Of a stretch of 64,000 bases of DNA, positions 47,932 to 59,466 are shown in pieces (position 1 is the stretch's first letter; the number at the start of each line of letters is the position of its first letter). Below the pieces are notes generated by a model, which was not told the origin of the DNA, searched no databases, and saw only the letters and a program-made list of their open reading frames with translations. Origin of the DNA: Clusia tigrina. Taxonomy: Eukaryota; Arthropoda; Insecta; Diptera; Clusiidae. Where the stretch lies: NCBI GenBank assembly GCA_920105625.2, contig OV050030.1, positions 426,362,740 through 426,426,739 on the forward strand, given 5' to 3'. The translations under genes and the position numbers were made by a program.

Positions 47932-49272
47932 AAAAAGGATTGTGATCGTTCAATTATATCCCGGAGAAACATACACTTACTTAATTAAATTTACGTTCTA
48001 TATTTGATTGTAGTTTTTGTACAAGTTTTGCTTTTGCAGATTGTCAATGTCCACAAAAATTTATACATAATCGACCGCATCCGTATTAAAATATTCTTAA
48101 TTGTTAACAATAAGCAATCAAAGTTTCTCACATATTTGTAAGAGGAGTGAACGCTTCTATGCAGTTTTTTTTTTAAATAAAAACGATTATAAAAGTATCT
48201 CTAGGAAACCCAATGTGTTGTTTGGAACACTTTTCAAAAGGAATGTAAATATTACGCATATTAGCATGGTATTTAAAAATACAGAAATTCAAAGTGGTGA
48301 AATTTATTTCATGTTTCCTCATTTCAGTGCGCTTAATTCCACTGCTTAAAATGTGAGCATTCACAGTGGCCATTAATAATTCAAATCCTTTCAACCTTCA
48401 TGATAAAATGCAGAACTTAATAAAATGCAGAGAATGAATCATTTCAGGAGCGTACTGAACCGCATAAAAATACAAAAGGAATGTTTTGGGGCACCCTGTG
48501 TATAGTATTATTTATTTGAATATTTCGTACAGCTTGAGTAGCACTGTGTCCTGTGGTAGTTAGATAAAATTTTGTCTAAATACATTTTTAATCTAAATAT
48601 ATACAAACAACTTCTTGAATATACTTAATTTATTGTATAAATGGAATTTTCTTAATTTCAAATATTTTTCCTAAGAAGACTTAATTACTTTGACACCAAT
48701 AAGAACGTCTGTCTTGCTTATTTATGAATTCAACTGTCAAATTGGTACTCCTTTAGCATATGTAAGAAAGAGATAGTATACAAATTATATTATATTGTAT
48801 CAATGTGTTATGGCAAATGGTACTGGTGATGTTGATAAGTAATTACTTGTTTAAGTAAATTAATTCAGTTTATCTGTTCTGTAGAGTCTGTGTGGTAGTA
48901 GTTGGAAGCTAACTGAATTTACATGACTAAATAAATAAAATTGAAATTGCTCACACTATTTGCTCTCTTCATTGGAAATGGGAAATGATTCATAGTTGTC
49001 AAATCTAGTACAAAACTGCACTCAATTTACAAGGGAGTATTAAAATTAGTAGGACATCGGCCGTCACTCGCTTAATCCATCATAAAGTGTTGTTATAACT
49101 ATAACGTTGGGTGTATATCACAACAAATAGATCGAAAATCATAAACCAAGTAGTTGTACGATTCGGTTAAGCTACATACTACTGTTGCAAATATATCCCG
49201 AACAGTGTAACAACTTCACTTCCATCGTTGTCATTCCGTCATCGCTTTAGTTTCAGTCAGCTAGCGCCAGCA
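47932..49272. other. Xpa-cpa spacer
   Basis: AT-rich, with a motif GGGGCACCCTGTGTATAG at about 48489 that resembles a Tc1/mariner end; no partner end was found. The cpa promoter should be near 49200-49260. Confidence 0.5.
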
Positions 49273-50942
49273 ATGGAACAGGCAGTAATCACCGATGCTG
49301 AGAAAGTCCGTATTGTATCCGATTTTATAGTTTACGCGCCGCCCGGTGAATTCAATGAGGTTTTCAATGATGTGCGTGAACTGCTGAAAAATGATACACT
49401 ACTGAAAGAAGGCGCTAGTCCTGCCTTTGCGCAATATAACAAGGATCAACTGACCCCGGTGCGTATTGATGGCAGCGAGCACAGTGCTATCATTTCAGAG
49501 CACAATGATTTAGGTAAGTGTGGAAAATTACAAGCCTTGTGAAGGGGGAGACGTTGGTTGTATTTGTAGTTGTAATGTGCAGCATGACCATATATGGGCA
49601 TAAGTTTGCAAAACAACAAATGGTGCCTCATTAAAGCTTTTGAGTAACCCGAAGCAGCAATATAAGACAATATTTTCATTATTAAATCGCTTCTTAAAAT
49701 CGAAAATTAATTTTATAAAAATAAAAATATCTTATTTGGCAATTGATATTTTTAAATTTTCATTAATTGGATATTGCAATGTTTGTTTTCATGATTATCT
49801 AACCTCACTTTACTTTATCAAAATTTATTGCAGATGGCTTATCAATAATTGTTCCTTTAACTTAAGTAAATAATGCAATTGAATTTTTTTGTTTATATTT
49901 TAAGGCGAAGACAGATTTTATGATCCTCGCACTAAGCAGTCCTTTAAGTATGATCACTTGCGGAAGGAAGCAAGCGATTATCAAGACTTGAAATCTGACG
50001 CCACAGGTGAACCATGGCGTGCAGCTTTGGACATCGAGACACTAGCCTACACTGCCAGTCATTATAGACATGGGGTACGTTAAATGCTTCTTATTATTAA
50101 ATTGGCCATTTTCTATTTAGATTTCTTTCACTTTATGTTGCAGGTGTGTTCGGTTTTCAGCAAATCCCAAGGTGGTCAAATAACCTTAACAATTTGCATT
50201 GAGGATCATCAATTTCAACCGAAGAACTATTGGAATGGGAGATGGCGTTCGCAATGGAACATAACGTTTCAAGCTGGTAGTGGCAATGCTGAACTAAAAG
50301 GGGTGCTTAGATTGCAAGTGAGTGTCGTTGATTATTAATATTCGTGGAAAAAACCATTTGAAGGATACGTCTATTTGAAGAACCTGAATGTTAGTTATAA
50401 CAAATTCTCCCAGAATCCCAATTGCGGAAATTCGCTTTACCCAATTCGCGTCATCTCGCGAGCATCTCTTAGGAATCTGTATAAATAAATCTGTCGTCTC
50501 GGATAAATTGATTATAAATACAAACACCATCACATCAAAGGTTTCGCTTTTATAATCTGGGCTTCAGCTTTCGTCAGAATTTTACTCTGTTGTTTTAAGC
50601 ACCACTCTACGATTATTAACTGTACTTTACTTATGTATTAATTATTTGGAAATTGTTGTATTGTAGGTGCACTATTATGAAGATGGCAATGTGCAGCTAG
50701 TCTCAACAAAGGAATGCCGGGAATCTGTTGTTGTCAGCAATGAGCAACAACTGGCCAAGGAAATCATTCGTCTCGTGGAGGAGGCCGAAAATGAATATCA
50801 ACTGGCTATATCGGAGAACTACCAGACAATGTCGGACACCACCTTCAAGGCGATGAGACGCCAACTGCCAATTACAAGGACCAAAATTGATTGGAGTAAA
50901 ATCGTTTCTTATAGTATTGGGAAAGAACTGAAAACGCAATAA
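49273..50942 (+). CDS. cpa: F-actin-capping protein subunit alpha
   Basis: Alpha subunit of the CapZ heterodimer, which caps actin filament barbed ends in the cytoplasm. Four exons: 49273-49513, 49905-50074, 50144-50317 and 50667-50942, all with GT/AG borders and compatible phases (1, 0, 0), give 286 aa, the usual family length. Visible hallmarks are the N-terminal [20 protein letters not shown], the NKDQLTPV segment, YNGRW-type [26 protein letters not shown], and the actin-binding C-terminal tentacle ending [11 protein letters not shown]. An in-frame ATG at 49228 would add 15 residues, but the family begins at MEQ, so 49273 is chosen. An initiator-like TTTCAGTC lies about 20 bases upstream. 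The protein looks intact. The downstream flank contains a 22-bp minisatellite. Confidence 0.96.
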
Positions 50943-51831
50943 GAGCAAGAGGAAGCGGAGAGGCAACCGCAACCACTGAAGAGGCCGAACACCCTTCCTC
51001 TGACCATTGAACGTAAAAATTGTAAAATGTAATACACCTATGACAGCAATTGTGTTTTTTCTGAAGCTATGCTGATGACTGCTGGTAAACGACTAAGCTC
51101 TTTAGACACGCAACGCCACTATTTGTCGCCTTTGTCATTTAAAGAAGCATAATATAAGCTTTTATTTTGTATTAAAAAGTACACTTTTTCTATAAATATT
51201 TAAACTTTTTTTTTAATATGGAACATTTTTAATTCTTTTTATCATGGTTCATAAGGTACCAACATCGATTGAAGTCTAAATTAATATATTTCGTTTTAGC
51301 TACGCGTTTTCTTTTGTTAAGTTTTTGTTAAGAACTAAAAGTGAACAAAAGAAAAATATATTATACTATTTATAATAACTAAAGTAAAAAATATATTTAA
51401 ATTTTCAAATAATATAAAGCAAATCGTTTTGAAACGAGAAATTACAAACTCTTTACAACTAAGCTTAATTGAACATCTCCTGTTTTTGTTGCACATAAGG
51501 TTGATTTGTGTCCGTTTCTATTTACAGTGCTCACCTACAAATTTAATGACTAAAGAATATATTGTTGTCACAGTATAATTAATAAAAGTTTAATAACATT
51601 TAAATAGAAGCAACATTTATATAATAGCCAATATCAATTTCATAATAAAATTATTGAAATAAACAACTAACTTTATGAATTCGTGTACAAAATTATTATT
51701 GCTTGACTCAACAAATTCAACATTGAAAATAGATTTAAAAGCATTTATTTACGTACTGAAAATGGTAAAGAAATTTTGTTGATGGTAAAATGTGTCTCCC
51801 AACAATCAAATGCATAGCAAATTTAGATATG
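50943..51831. other. cpa downstream flank
   Basis: AT-rich 3' flank of cpa with several AATAAA hexamers (about 51588 and 51642). No other gene seen. Confidence 0.55.
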
Positions 51832-52460
51832 TACTAAAACAATGCTGCAATGGTACTAAAACAATGCTGTAATGGTACTAAAACAATGCTGTGATGGTAC
51901 TAAAACAATGCTGTATGGGCATTAAAATAATGCCATATAGGTACTAAAACAAAGCTAGATACGTACTAAAATAAATCTGGATACGCACTAAGAGAAAGGT
52001 GGAAACCTGCTAAATGAAATTTTGATACGTACTGGAAGAAAGCTGGATACGGACTAAGAAATCTAGATACATACTAAAAGAAAGCTGACTACGTATTAAA
52101 ACAAATCTGAATATGTACTAACACAGCTGGCTATGTACTAAACGAAAGCTGATTACATACTAAAATACAGCTCACTACGTACTAAAAAAATACTGACTAC
52201 GTACTAAAAGAAAGCTGACTACGCACTTAAAAAATACTGACTACGTACTAAAAGAAAGCTGACTACGCACTAAAAAAAGCAGACAACGTACTAAAAAAAG
52301 CAGACAACGTACTAAAAGAAAGCTGACTACAAACTAAAAGAAAGCTGACTACGCACTAAAAAAGCAGACAACGTACTAAAAGAAAGCTGACTACAAACTA
52401 AAAGAAAGCTGACTACGTACTAAACGAAAGCTGACTACGTACTAAAAGAAAGCTAGCTAG
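51832..52460. repeat. 22-bp minisatellite array
   Basis: About 28 units of roughly 22 bp, consensus TACTAAAAGAAAGCTGAC followed by TACG. The left end (51832-51960) is a diverged TACTAAAACAATGCTG variant, and the right end is more uniform and shows a higher-order repeat of about 63 bp between 52300 and 52420. It lies between the convergent cpa and COA1-like genes. Confidence 0.95.
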
Positions 52461-52700
52461 GGGGACACCAGCGGGTAAGACCTAAATGAGCTATTATCAC
52501 TTTCTTGTAGCGCCTGCAGCACGCACTTGATGGCAAATTCAGCGCAGAGAATATACGGCATACTTGTTCATAGACTTTATTTTATAAATCGCACTGTGGT
52601 TACGCCGATATTTGATCATAACTATTCTTTTGACTTTACTCTTTATTTGGTTTGTATTATAAAAACTGGATTTTCTATTAAAAGCGTAGGAAAACGTTGA

Positions 52701-53504
52701 TTAATTATCCTTATCTATCACTTCGTTTTCTTGCTCTTTAGCTTTTCTAAGAAGAAATCTCTTTTCTGGTTGTGACTTAAGTTCCAATTCCAAACGGTCC
52801 AATAACCATCCTCCATATTCTTCGCCATCCGTATGTGTAGCCCAGAAAAATAATTTTCCTGTAACGATCAAATTAAATTGAAAATTGTGGAAACTTTCAT
52901 ATATGTATGTATATATATAGGCAATTTTTAAAGTTACCTCCATCCTTTGAGCCCTTTACTTTCATTTCAAACTGAGCGTTTTTTGTATTACACCAATTAT
53001 CTTTGTCGCCGAAATTGAAACCCACCTCCTTGATCGGTTGTCCTAGTAAACTGGTGGCACCTGATTTTAATGACAAACGGTTTTCAGATTAAGAAGAGCC
53101 GTAGAAATTATCCATGGTGCTTTCATTCTACCTTTGTGTTTCTTCAATGCGTCCATAGCTAAGCGATAGTATGCGGTCTTCCGAAAGTTGTCCTCGAGTT
53201 TATAGCGCATGTACATGGCTGCTGTAATAGTGGATAAAGAAAGCAGCAAATTGAATCAAGTGATAAGTATTTGATACTCCGGGGTTTAGGAAGAGGCATT
53301 ATCTGTTCTAAAGAAGTATTTTTAGTATGTTCACAACAGATTTATCGTAGCTTTTCACCGAGCTATGTAGCACTCAAGGAGACGAGGAGATACGTTAGGC
53401 AGTGGTATTGCAAGTTTATTAATCAATTATCACGTACCAGTAATTGTCCCGAATGCGCCATACACTGCAATTTTAGCCAGTGTTTTGTTCGTTGGAAACC
53501 GCAT
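52701..53504 (-). CDS. COA1: COA1-like mitochondrial assembly factor
   Basis: Small protein resembling the COA1/TIM21-type cytochrome oxidase assembly factors of the mitochondrial inner membrane. Four exons: 53504-53438, 53221-53132, 53060-52938 and 52858-52701. All introns are phase 1 with GT/AG borders, giving 145 aa. An N-terminal hydrophobic anchor (about residues 10-28, IAVYGAFGTITAAMY) is followed by the family-like YYRLAMDALKKHKG helix, SLLGQPI, a central EMKVKGSKDGGKLFFWA strand pair and GGWLLDRLELEL, then a charged tail. The SLLGxPI plus VxGSKxxGxL pattern is what suggests COA1; this is family recognition by eye, and an unnamed relative is possible. It is divergent from mRpL54 with 293 bp between start codons, suggesting a shared promoter for two mitochondrial genes. 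Confidence 0.68.
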
Positions 53505-53797
53505 TTTCACACTACTTCAGTAAATCACAACTTTCAATTTCGAATTCTCTAAGATTGGGGTCTCCAAATCTGCCTGTAGCTTGATGTTCGGATTTTTGCG
53601 GCTATTTTTTCTGTCCTTATCTTTCCAATTTGAATCGAACAACAACAACGACGAATCAGCTGTTTTTGACATTTTATATTAAGGTTATAAAATGTCTTGC
53701 TTCATTTAAAAGAAGCATTAAATATATGTATAATAATTTGAGGGAAAGTGCACATTGTAAATATTAAATTAATATAAATAAAAGCTAAAATATTAAA

Positions 53798-54333
53798 ATG
53801 AACCATTTGGCACTGGCATTTAGTTTAATTAGGCAGCGAGTGATAATAACCTGCCAGGTAACACGGAGCTATGCCGTGGTTGGTAAGTAAAGCTATGCTG
53901 AAGGATAGATTACAAAACTTGGCGGATATTAATGTACATACTAAGTAAATTAAGTAAAAAAAATTATTTAGCTCCAGTCATGAAGAAGAAAAAAGTGGGC
54001 AAACTCGGCCCTGTTATGGAGAAGAAAGAAATTCCAGTGGAGAAGGACGCAAACAAGTTGATTAACTACGTTTGCGGTAGCAATATTTACAAAACCGGCG
54101 AGGATATAAAAGTATGAGTGTATATTTATAAATTTAGTAAAAAACAAAAAATACATTAAAATTTCCAACAGCTGAAACCAGATGCTGAGTATCCAGAATG
54201 GCTGTGGACACTTAACGTAGACCGTATCATACCCTTGGAGGAAATGGATCCCAATACAAAACAGTATTGGCGGCGTTTGCGAAAAGTGGCACTGCGTCGA
54301 AATAATAAAATGGCCAAATTAAGGAAATTTTAA
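53798..54333 (+). CDS. mRpL54: Mitochondrial ribosomal protein mL54
   Basis: Large-subunit protein of the mitochondrial ribosome. Three exons: 53798-53882, 53972-54111 and 54172-54333 (phases 1 and 0, introns 89 and 60 bp), giving 128 aa. The N-terminus is basic and hydrophobic like a mitochondrial presequence (LIRQRVIITCQVTRSYA). The conserved mL54 region follows: NYVCGSNIYKTGED, then LKPDAEYPEWLWTL, and a C-terminal QYWRRLRKVALRRNNKMAKL block. An AATAAA lies near 54546, which may be the polyadenylation signal. It is a head-to-head neighbour of the COA1-like gene. I see no break or missing block. Confidence 0.93.
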
Positions 54334-54954
54334 TAAGCAAATACAGTTGTTTGTAAATTATTTCGAAATTTGCCAAGACAATTAGTTATTTCCATTTTGA
54401 ATTACAATTTAAGTTTTATGTGCTGAAAATAATAATAATAATTTCATAATGGGAAAACCAATGCGTTTATTGTGGACATCTCTGCACCATCCTCTTGGTG
54501 GGAAACTTGAAACACCTTATTAATAAATTGTGAAACTATCTTTAAAAATAAACGATACATACTTAAAGGTAAACCATATAACAGGAGTAATGCATTAAAT
54601 GCAGATATTTTGCTCTTCTGTTACAAGGGCAATTAAGATTGTTCACCATCGGAAATGTTCTTGAATTTTATCAAGTGGCTGTAATTCATCTTACTACAAG
54701 TGCAATGCAATGAAATCAAATGGCCTTGTCTGCTTATGCTGCGACAGTCATTCGCTGACTTTTCTTTCGATGGTCGATTTTCTAATTAATATTTATAGTG
54801 TGTTCTATGTACAAATTGATAATATTGCTCCATTCGTCTACTCTCGGTGGCTTTTATCTTTCTTGTACTTTTATTTTGTTTGCTTTTATTGAGCATGTAC
54901 GTACATTTATTGGAAATGCTATAATCTGCGCATCGATGCATCGGTAGTTATATC
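54334..54954. other. mRpL54 to chitinase spacer
   Basis: It contains the probable mRpL54 polyadenylation signal near 54546 and the upstream region of the chitinase gene. Nothing else is evident. Confidence 0.55.
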
Positions 54955-54962
54955 TATAAAAG
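54955..54962 (+). promoter_or_regulatory. TATA box of the chitinase gene
   Basis: TATAAAAG lies 83 bases before the chitinase ATG at 55045. A start site about 30 bases downstream (near the TTTAGTTGAG stretch) would leave a short leader of roughly 60 bases. Position and sequence only. Confidence 0.6.
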
Positions 54963-55044
54963 GGAGTACCATCTTTGTAAATGCTTTAGTTGAGCAAATC
55001 GACATGAGAGTAATGAGTTAAAAATTTTATAAATATAATTGAGT

Positions 55045-57465
55045 ATGGTTTTAAAATTAGTGTTAATTGTAGTACTGTGTTTGGCGCTGCAAGCGAATGA
55101 AGTTGTTTCCAAAAACCAAAGTAAGAAGACCTGTTTCCAAGTCTTGTATTCGATCACGGCCCATAGCCTGCATAGAAGTGTACTCAAAGTTTATAAAGTA
55201 GGCATTTTTCTCATTTAGATGTTGATAGAAGAAATAATTTTTATATGTGATATGCATGGATAAAATATATTTTGATCATTTTATATAATATCGTATTTAT
55301 AATCACATGGAAAGAAACATATTTCCATCACGTCCAATTTATTTCTCTTTCCATTTGATCGGTTTTTTTAATTCTACCAGTCAAGTTTACCAAAATCCAG
55401 TCATATCAGACACGCTTAATGGCCAAGATGGCAGCTCCGAATATAACTTAAAGACCCTTAACTCAAATAATAAATAGAAAAGTCCATAAATAAAGAACTA
55501 AATCCAGTAATCGAATGTGAAGAGTATAAACAAATAAAATCAATTAAAGACCCTTATAGGCAGGACTTATGTATGAAGTGTCCGACGGTGTATTCCATTT
55601 GTAAATCTGCCTTATTTCTTTTACAGAGAATGTTGTATGCTATCACGGTACCTGGTCCACATATCGCCCGTCTCTTGGCAAATACGATGTTGCACACATT
55701 GATCCATTTTTGTGTACACATCTGATATATGCGTTCTTTGGCGTTCAAGAAGATGGTGAATTACGCATCATCGATCCGTATTTAGACTTGGAAGACAATT
55801 GGGGGCGTGGCAATATTAAAAAGTTCAATGCTTTGAAATTGAAAAATCCAACATTGAAGACTTTGGCTGCGATCGGGGGTTGGAACGAGGGGTCGAAAAA
55901 CTTTTCAATTATTGCGGCTAATCCAGAGAAGAGATCACGCTTTGTAAATTCTGTGGTGAAATTCTTGCAAAGATATGGTTTTGATGGTTTGGATCTGGAC
56001 TGGGAGTATCCCCATCAACGCCACAATCTGACCAACGATGATAGGAATAATTTCATAACACTGCTACGGCAGCTCAAAGAAGGGTAAGGATGGGTGAAAT
56101 CATGCAAGGTCGCAAGAGTAAAAAACGGAAACAGACTTCTATTCTTTTTACCTCGTGGGACTGGTCTTTTCTAAGCACAGTTGCCACAACTTCTCCGATG
56201 TTATTCTATTTATACAAGTTGCCCTTGATTGATGACAAAGGGGCTTTCATAATTCCTTTAGTAGACCACTTCAATGTGCATATTCATCCTTATGTAACAA
56301 GTGACATGTGACTACCACCTGCGTAGTTGTTTCAGAGTTTTTGTGAAATTGACAACCATTGTTTGGGCAAAGTTAGTGTTCCCACTTCCATCGCATTTCT
56401 CATGATACCATAATTTTTTGTTTTTATTATGGGTTTATAAGTTAAAAGCTTATAATTATTGACTTGTTACAGCTTGGATCCTTTCGGTTTCATTCTGACA
56501 GCAGCTGTGGGCTCCACTGAGTATTCCGCCTCGCTCTCCTATAATATACCGGAAATGTTTAAGTACATAGATCTCGCCAATGTGATGGCATATGATTTGC
56601 ATGGTGCCTTTAATGATGTCGTCGGAATAAATGCGCCTCTATACGCAGGACCTGCAGATAAAACAGTCCGAGAGAAGCAGTTGAATATCGATGCCATTGT
56701 TAAGTACTGGCTTAGTGCAGGTTAACTTGATATTTCTATATTATTTCTGTAAATCTAATTTTAATTGTGCATCAAGGAGCTCCTGCTGACAAATTAGTAA
56801 TTGGTGTGCCGTTCTATGGACGCTCCTTCACCTTAGCGAATCCTGACGAACACTGGCCTGGCGCCGGGCACCTGGGTCGCGGTTTAGCAGGTCCGTATTC
56901 TAGGGAACCAGGTGTCATAGGTTACAATGAAATGTGCGAGAAAATGCTGCATGAGCCGTGGACTTTAGAATGGGAGAATGACCAAATGGCGCCGTATGCT
57001 TATCTCGGCAGCCAATGGGTAGGTTTTGAGACGCCACGCAGCATTGCATTAAAATCGCAATATGTCATGGACCATGATTTAAGTGGAATTATGGTGTGGT
57101 CCATTGAGTCAGATGATTTTCGTGGAATTTGCGGCACAGAGAGGTACCCTCTGCTCCAGCAAATCAATCGTGTATTCCACGGCGCAACAGCTACAAATCT
57201 AACACTTACATCCAATACAGCGGTTGCATCTCCAGTCACTGAACTCGATGTGAGTAATACCAGCCAACTGACTAAAAAGCCTCCCCCACAAATGATGGAT
57301 GAATTTCAGTGCCAGGGAGAAAGTGGTTATGTGCGCGATCCACAAGATTGTTCCAAATTTTATTTCTGCAACGCTGGCCACGCTTTCAGTTTCGAGTGTC
57401 CACATGCGTTGAAATTTGATTTGCACTTATCGAGTTGCAACTACGCGCAACTGGTGGATTGCTGA
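55045..57465 (+). CDS. GH18 chitinase with C-terminal CBM14 domain
   Basis: Secreted endochitinase that hydrolyses beta-1,4 GlcNAc linkages, of the small insect type (Cht4/Cht8-like, probably gut or peritrophic matrix). Exons are 55045-55120, 55627-56083, 56473-56720 and 56777-57465 (phases 1, 2, 1), giving 489 aa. The signal peptide is about residues 1-22. GH18 landmarks are VVCYHGTWSTYR, the LAAIGGWNEGS motif, the intact catalytic DGLDLDWE at about 145-152 (acid/base Glu152), NVMAYDLHG, GVPFYGRSF and GIMVWSIESDDFRG. A threonine-rich linker leads to a six-cysteine CBM14 domain ending in Cys489. TATAAAAG lies at 54955 and AATAAA at 57541. It is convergent with a second GH18 gene 2 kb downstream. 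The exact Drosophila orthologue cannot be decided by eye. Confidence 0.93.
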
Positions 57466-57540
57466 AGGATTGAAAGCGACATCAGCTCTCCGCTCTACTC
57501 CACCAAAATTATCTGAACAGCAATTAAAATATGATTGTTT

Positions 57541-57546
57541 AATAAA
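57541..57546 (+). promoter_or_regulatory. Polyadenylation signal of the chitinase gene
   Basis: Canonical AATAAA lies 76 bases after the chitinase stop codon. It is the first such hexamer downstream. Confidence 0.6.
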
Positions 57547-59466
57547 GAAAAGTAATCTATAATGATCTGTATATTTAAGAGCGATTTTAATGTTCGTGTA
57601 TCATAGGCTAGTGGTGTTATTGTGGTGGCCCGGGATCTGTACGCTTCTCATAATGAGTTGTTTCCAAAAGCAAGTTTACAAACCTTACGACTTAATATCC
57701 CAACCACATATCTCAGGAACTCCTCTTAACCATTAAAGGGAGTTTCCGGTTTTAATATTTCCAAAATGATCGCCAAAATGCAAATATGTAAAATACCGTT
57801 TGCTATTCGTCCCACTTTAAAACTGGCTGGAGCAGATTTTCAGGATTTACACACATATCCACTGAATTGTGATATCAGTCCTCTTAAGGTGTCTTCTGGC
57901 CGATAATATGTGCCCTAGACTGACTTATAGTTTAAATGAATAAATATCATCAACGGCCTTAACCAATCCGTTTTTTTTTTATAAAAATCACAACAAAATA
58001 ATTGGAATTTTAATCCCAGGATATCACAAACAATATTAAGGGAAAGTTGCCTTTAATTGGATCTATAATAAGATATACTTCTACCTTTCGATATAGGTTA
58101 AGATTATTCATATCGGTTATTGTAGGACACAAATCTTGCTATTTAAAGGAACAAGTGGATAGACATTTATACCCAAATTGTCGGTCTTTATCGATGTTTG
58201 GCCAACAAGGAAATAATACACAAAACTACAACCTAGGGGGTGGGGTTCCCAAACCGAACTTGTGGAGGAGAACAAGAACATTTACTAGAGAAAATGGGGT
58301 AGTTTAGTTGCAGATACCTCCCAAGATCCATACATTGTATAAACAGACCTTGGATACCTCCTGCTCTGTCCAATTCTCGAATCCAAAGGACGAGAAGAGT
58401 TGTTGGCCGAAGGCTCAAAAGTTCCAGTGGTACATTTCCGTTATATATTTGAAAACTCAACCTTGAATTATTTTTCAAGGTACCCATAAATTGTTATTTG
58501 TACCAACTGAATGTACTTGCAAAGACGTAGCCAACACAAATCTCGAATAACAGATCTGACTAATGAAAGCAGATTATTTTTAATTTTCGGCTCTCATAGT
58601 GCCTGAATATTGTGGGAAACTTTCATATAATATATTTTATAAATTTATTACATAGTTGGCATTTTTTCTTCGAGTTTAAGTTTCAATATAATAGATTTTT
58701 AATACATATTTGTTATATTTTTTCTCATAGAATAAGTTCATCAAAAATTAGCTCCCGTTTGCGGTGCGTTGACGAACTGAAAAATACCAACGCAATATTT
58801 TCACTTATCTCTCTCTCTCTCTCTCAATAGCATTTTCGTACAGCGTAAGCGCCTTGTATTCCGAAAACATACAGAGGGAACTTTTAGGTTTTAACAGCGA
58901 ATTACAAAAACAAATTACCGTCTCTTACCTACTATAATAATATACAAACAGATCTGGAAGTATTCAAGGCTAGAATTGACGTCAGTTAATGTGAAAGTAT
59001 TTACTTCTTTCGCAAATATTAGCATAAAACTAAACGCTTTCTATACTATGGCCGTAAAAACTGCAATAAAAATTCGTTTGAAAACAACTGAAAAATAAAT
59101 TTAAAAAATACATACATTAACAGGTTGGACTTAACATATTTATACAGTCATAACTGGTGAGAGACGCCAATTACCTCCAGGTTGGACCGGAACCAAAAAT
59201 TCTAACAGAGCCTAAAGCCACACACACAAATACAGTATGAAGCAGAAAAACCATCATAAAAATAATCCAACAACAATGTGCAGGCCAGAACAACTACATA
59301 AGTAAACGAAGGTGCGATTGTTGTTGTTGTTTGTTTTGATCAAATTCTAGTGCGTAACTCGGAATTAATATTCCGTGCAATTCTGATAACACAAAACACG
59401 ATCATCTCGACACAGCTCTTGTTTATTCGTAAACGTGTTGTGCTACATACTAACAATAACAACTGT
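57547..59466. other. Spacer between the convergent chitinase genes
   Basis: No exon recognised. A CT run lies at 58808-58825. There is no trace of a third chitinase copy or of a CBM14-like remnant that I can see. Confidence 0.55.

Noticed and set aside
51832..52460. CRISPR-like array
   Set aside because: The units are contiguous 22-mers with no unique spacers, in a eukaryotic genome; it is a minisatellite.
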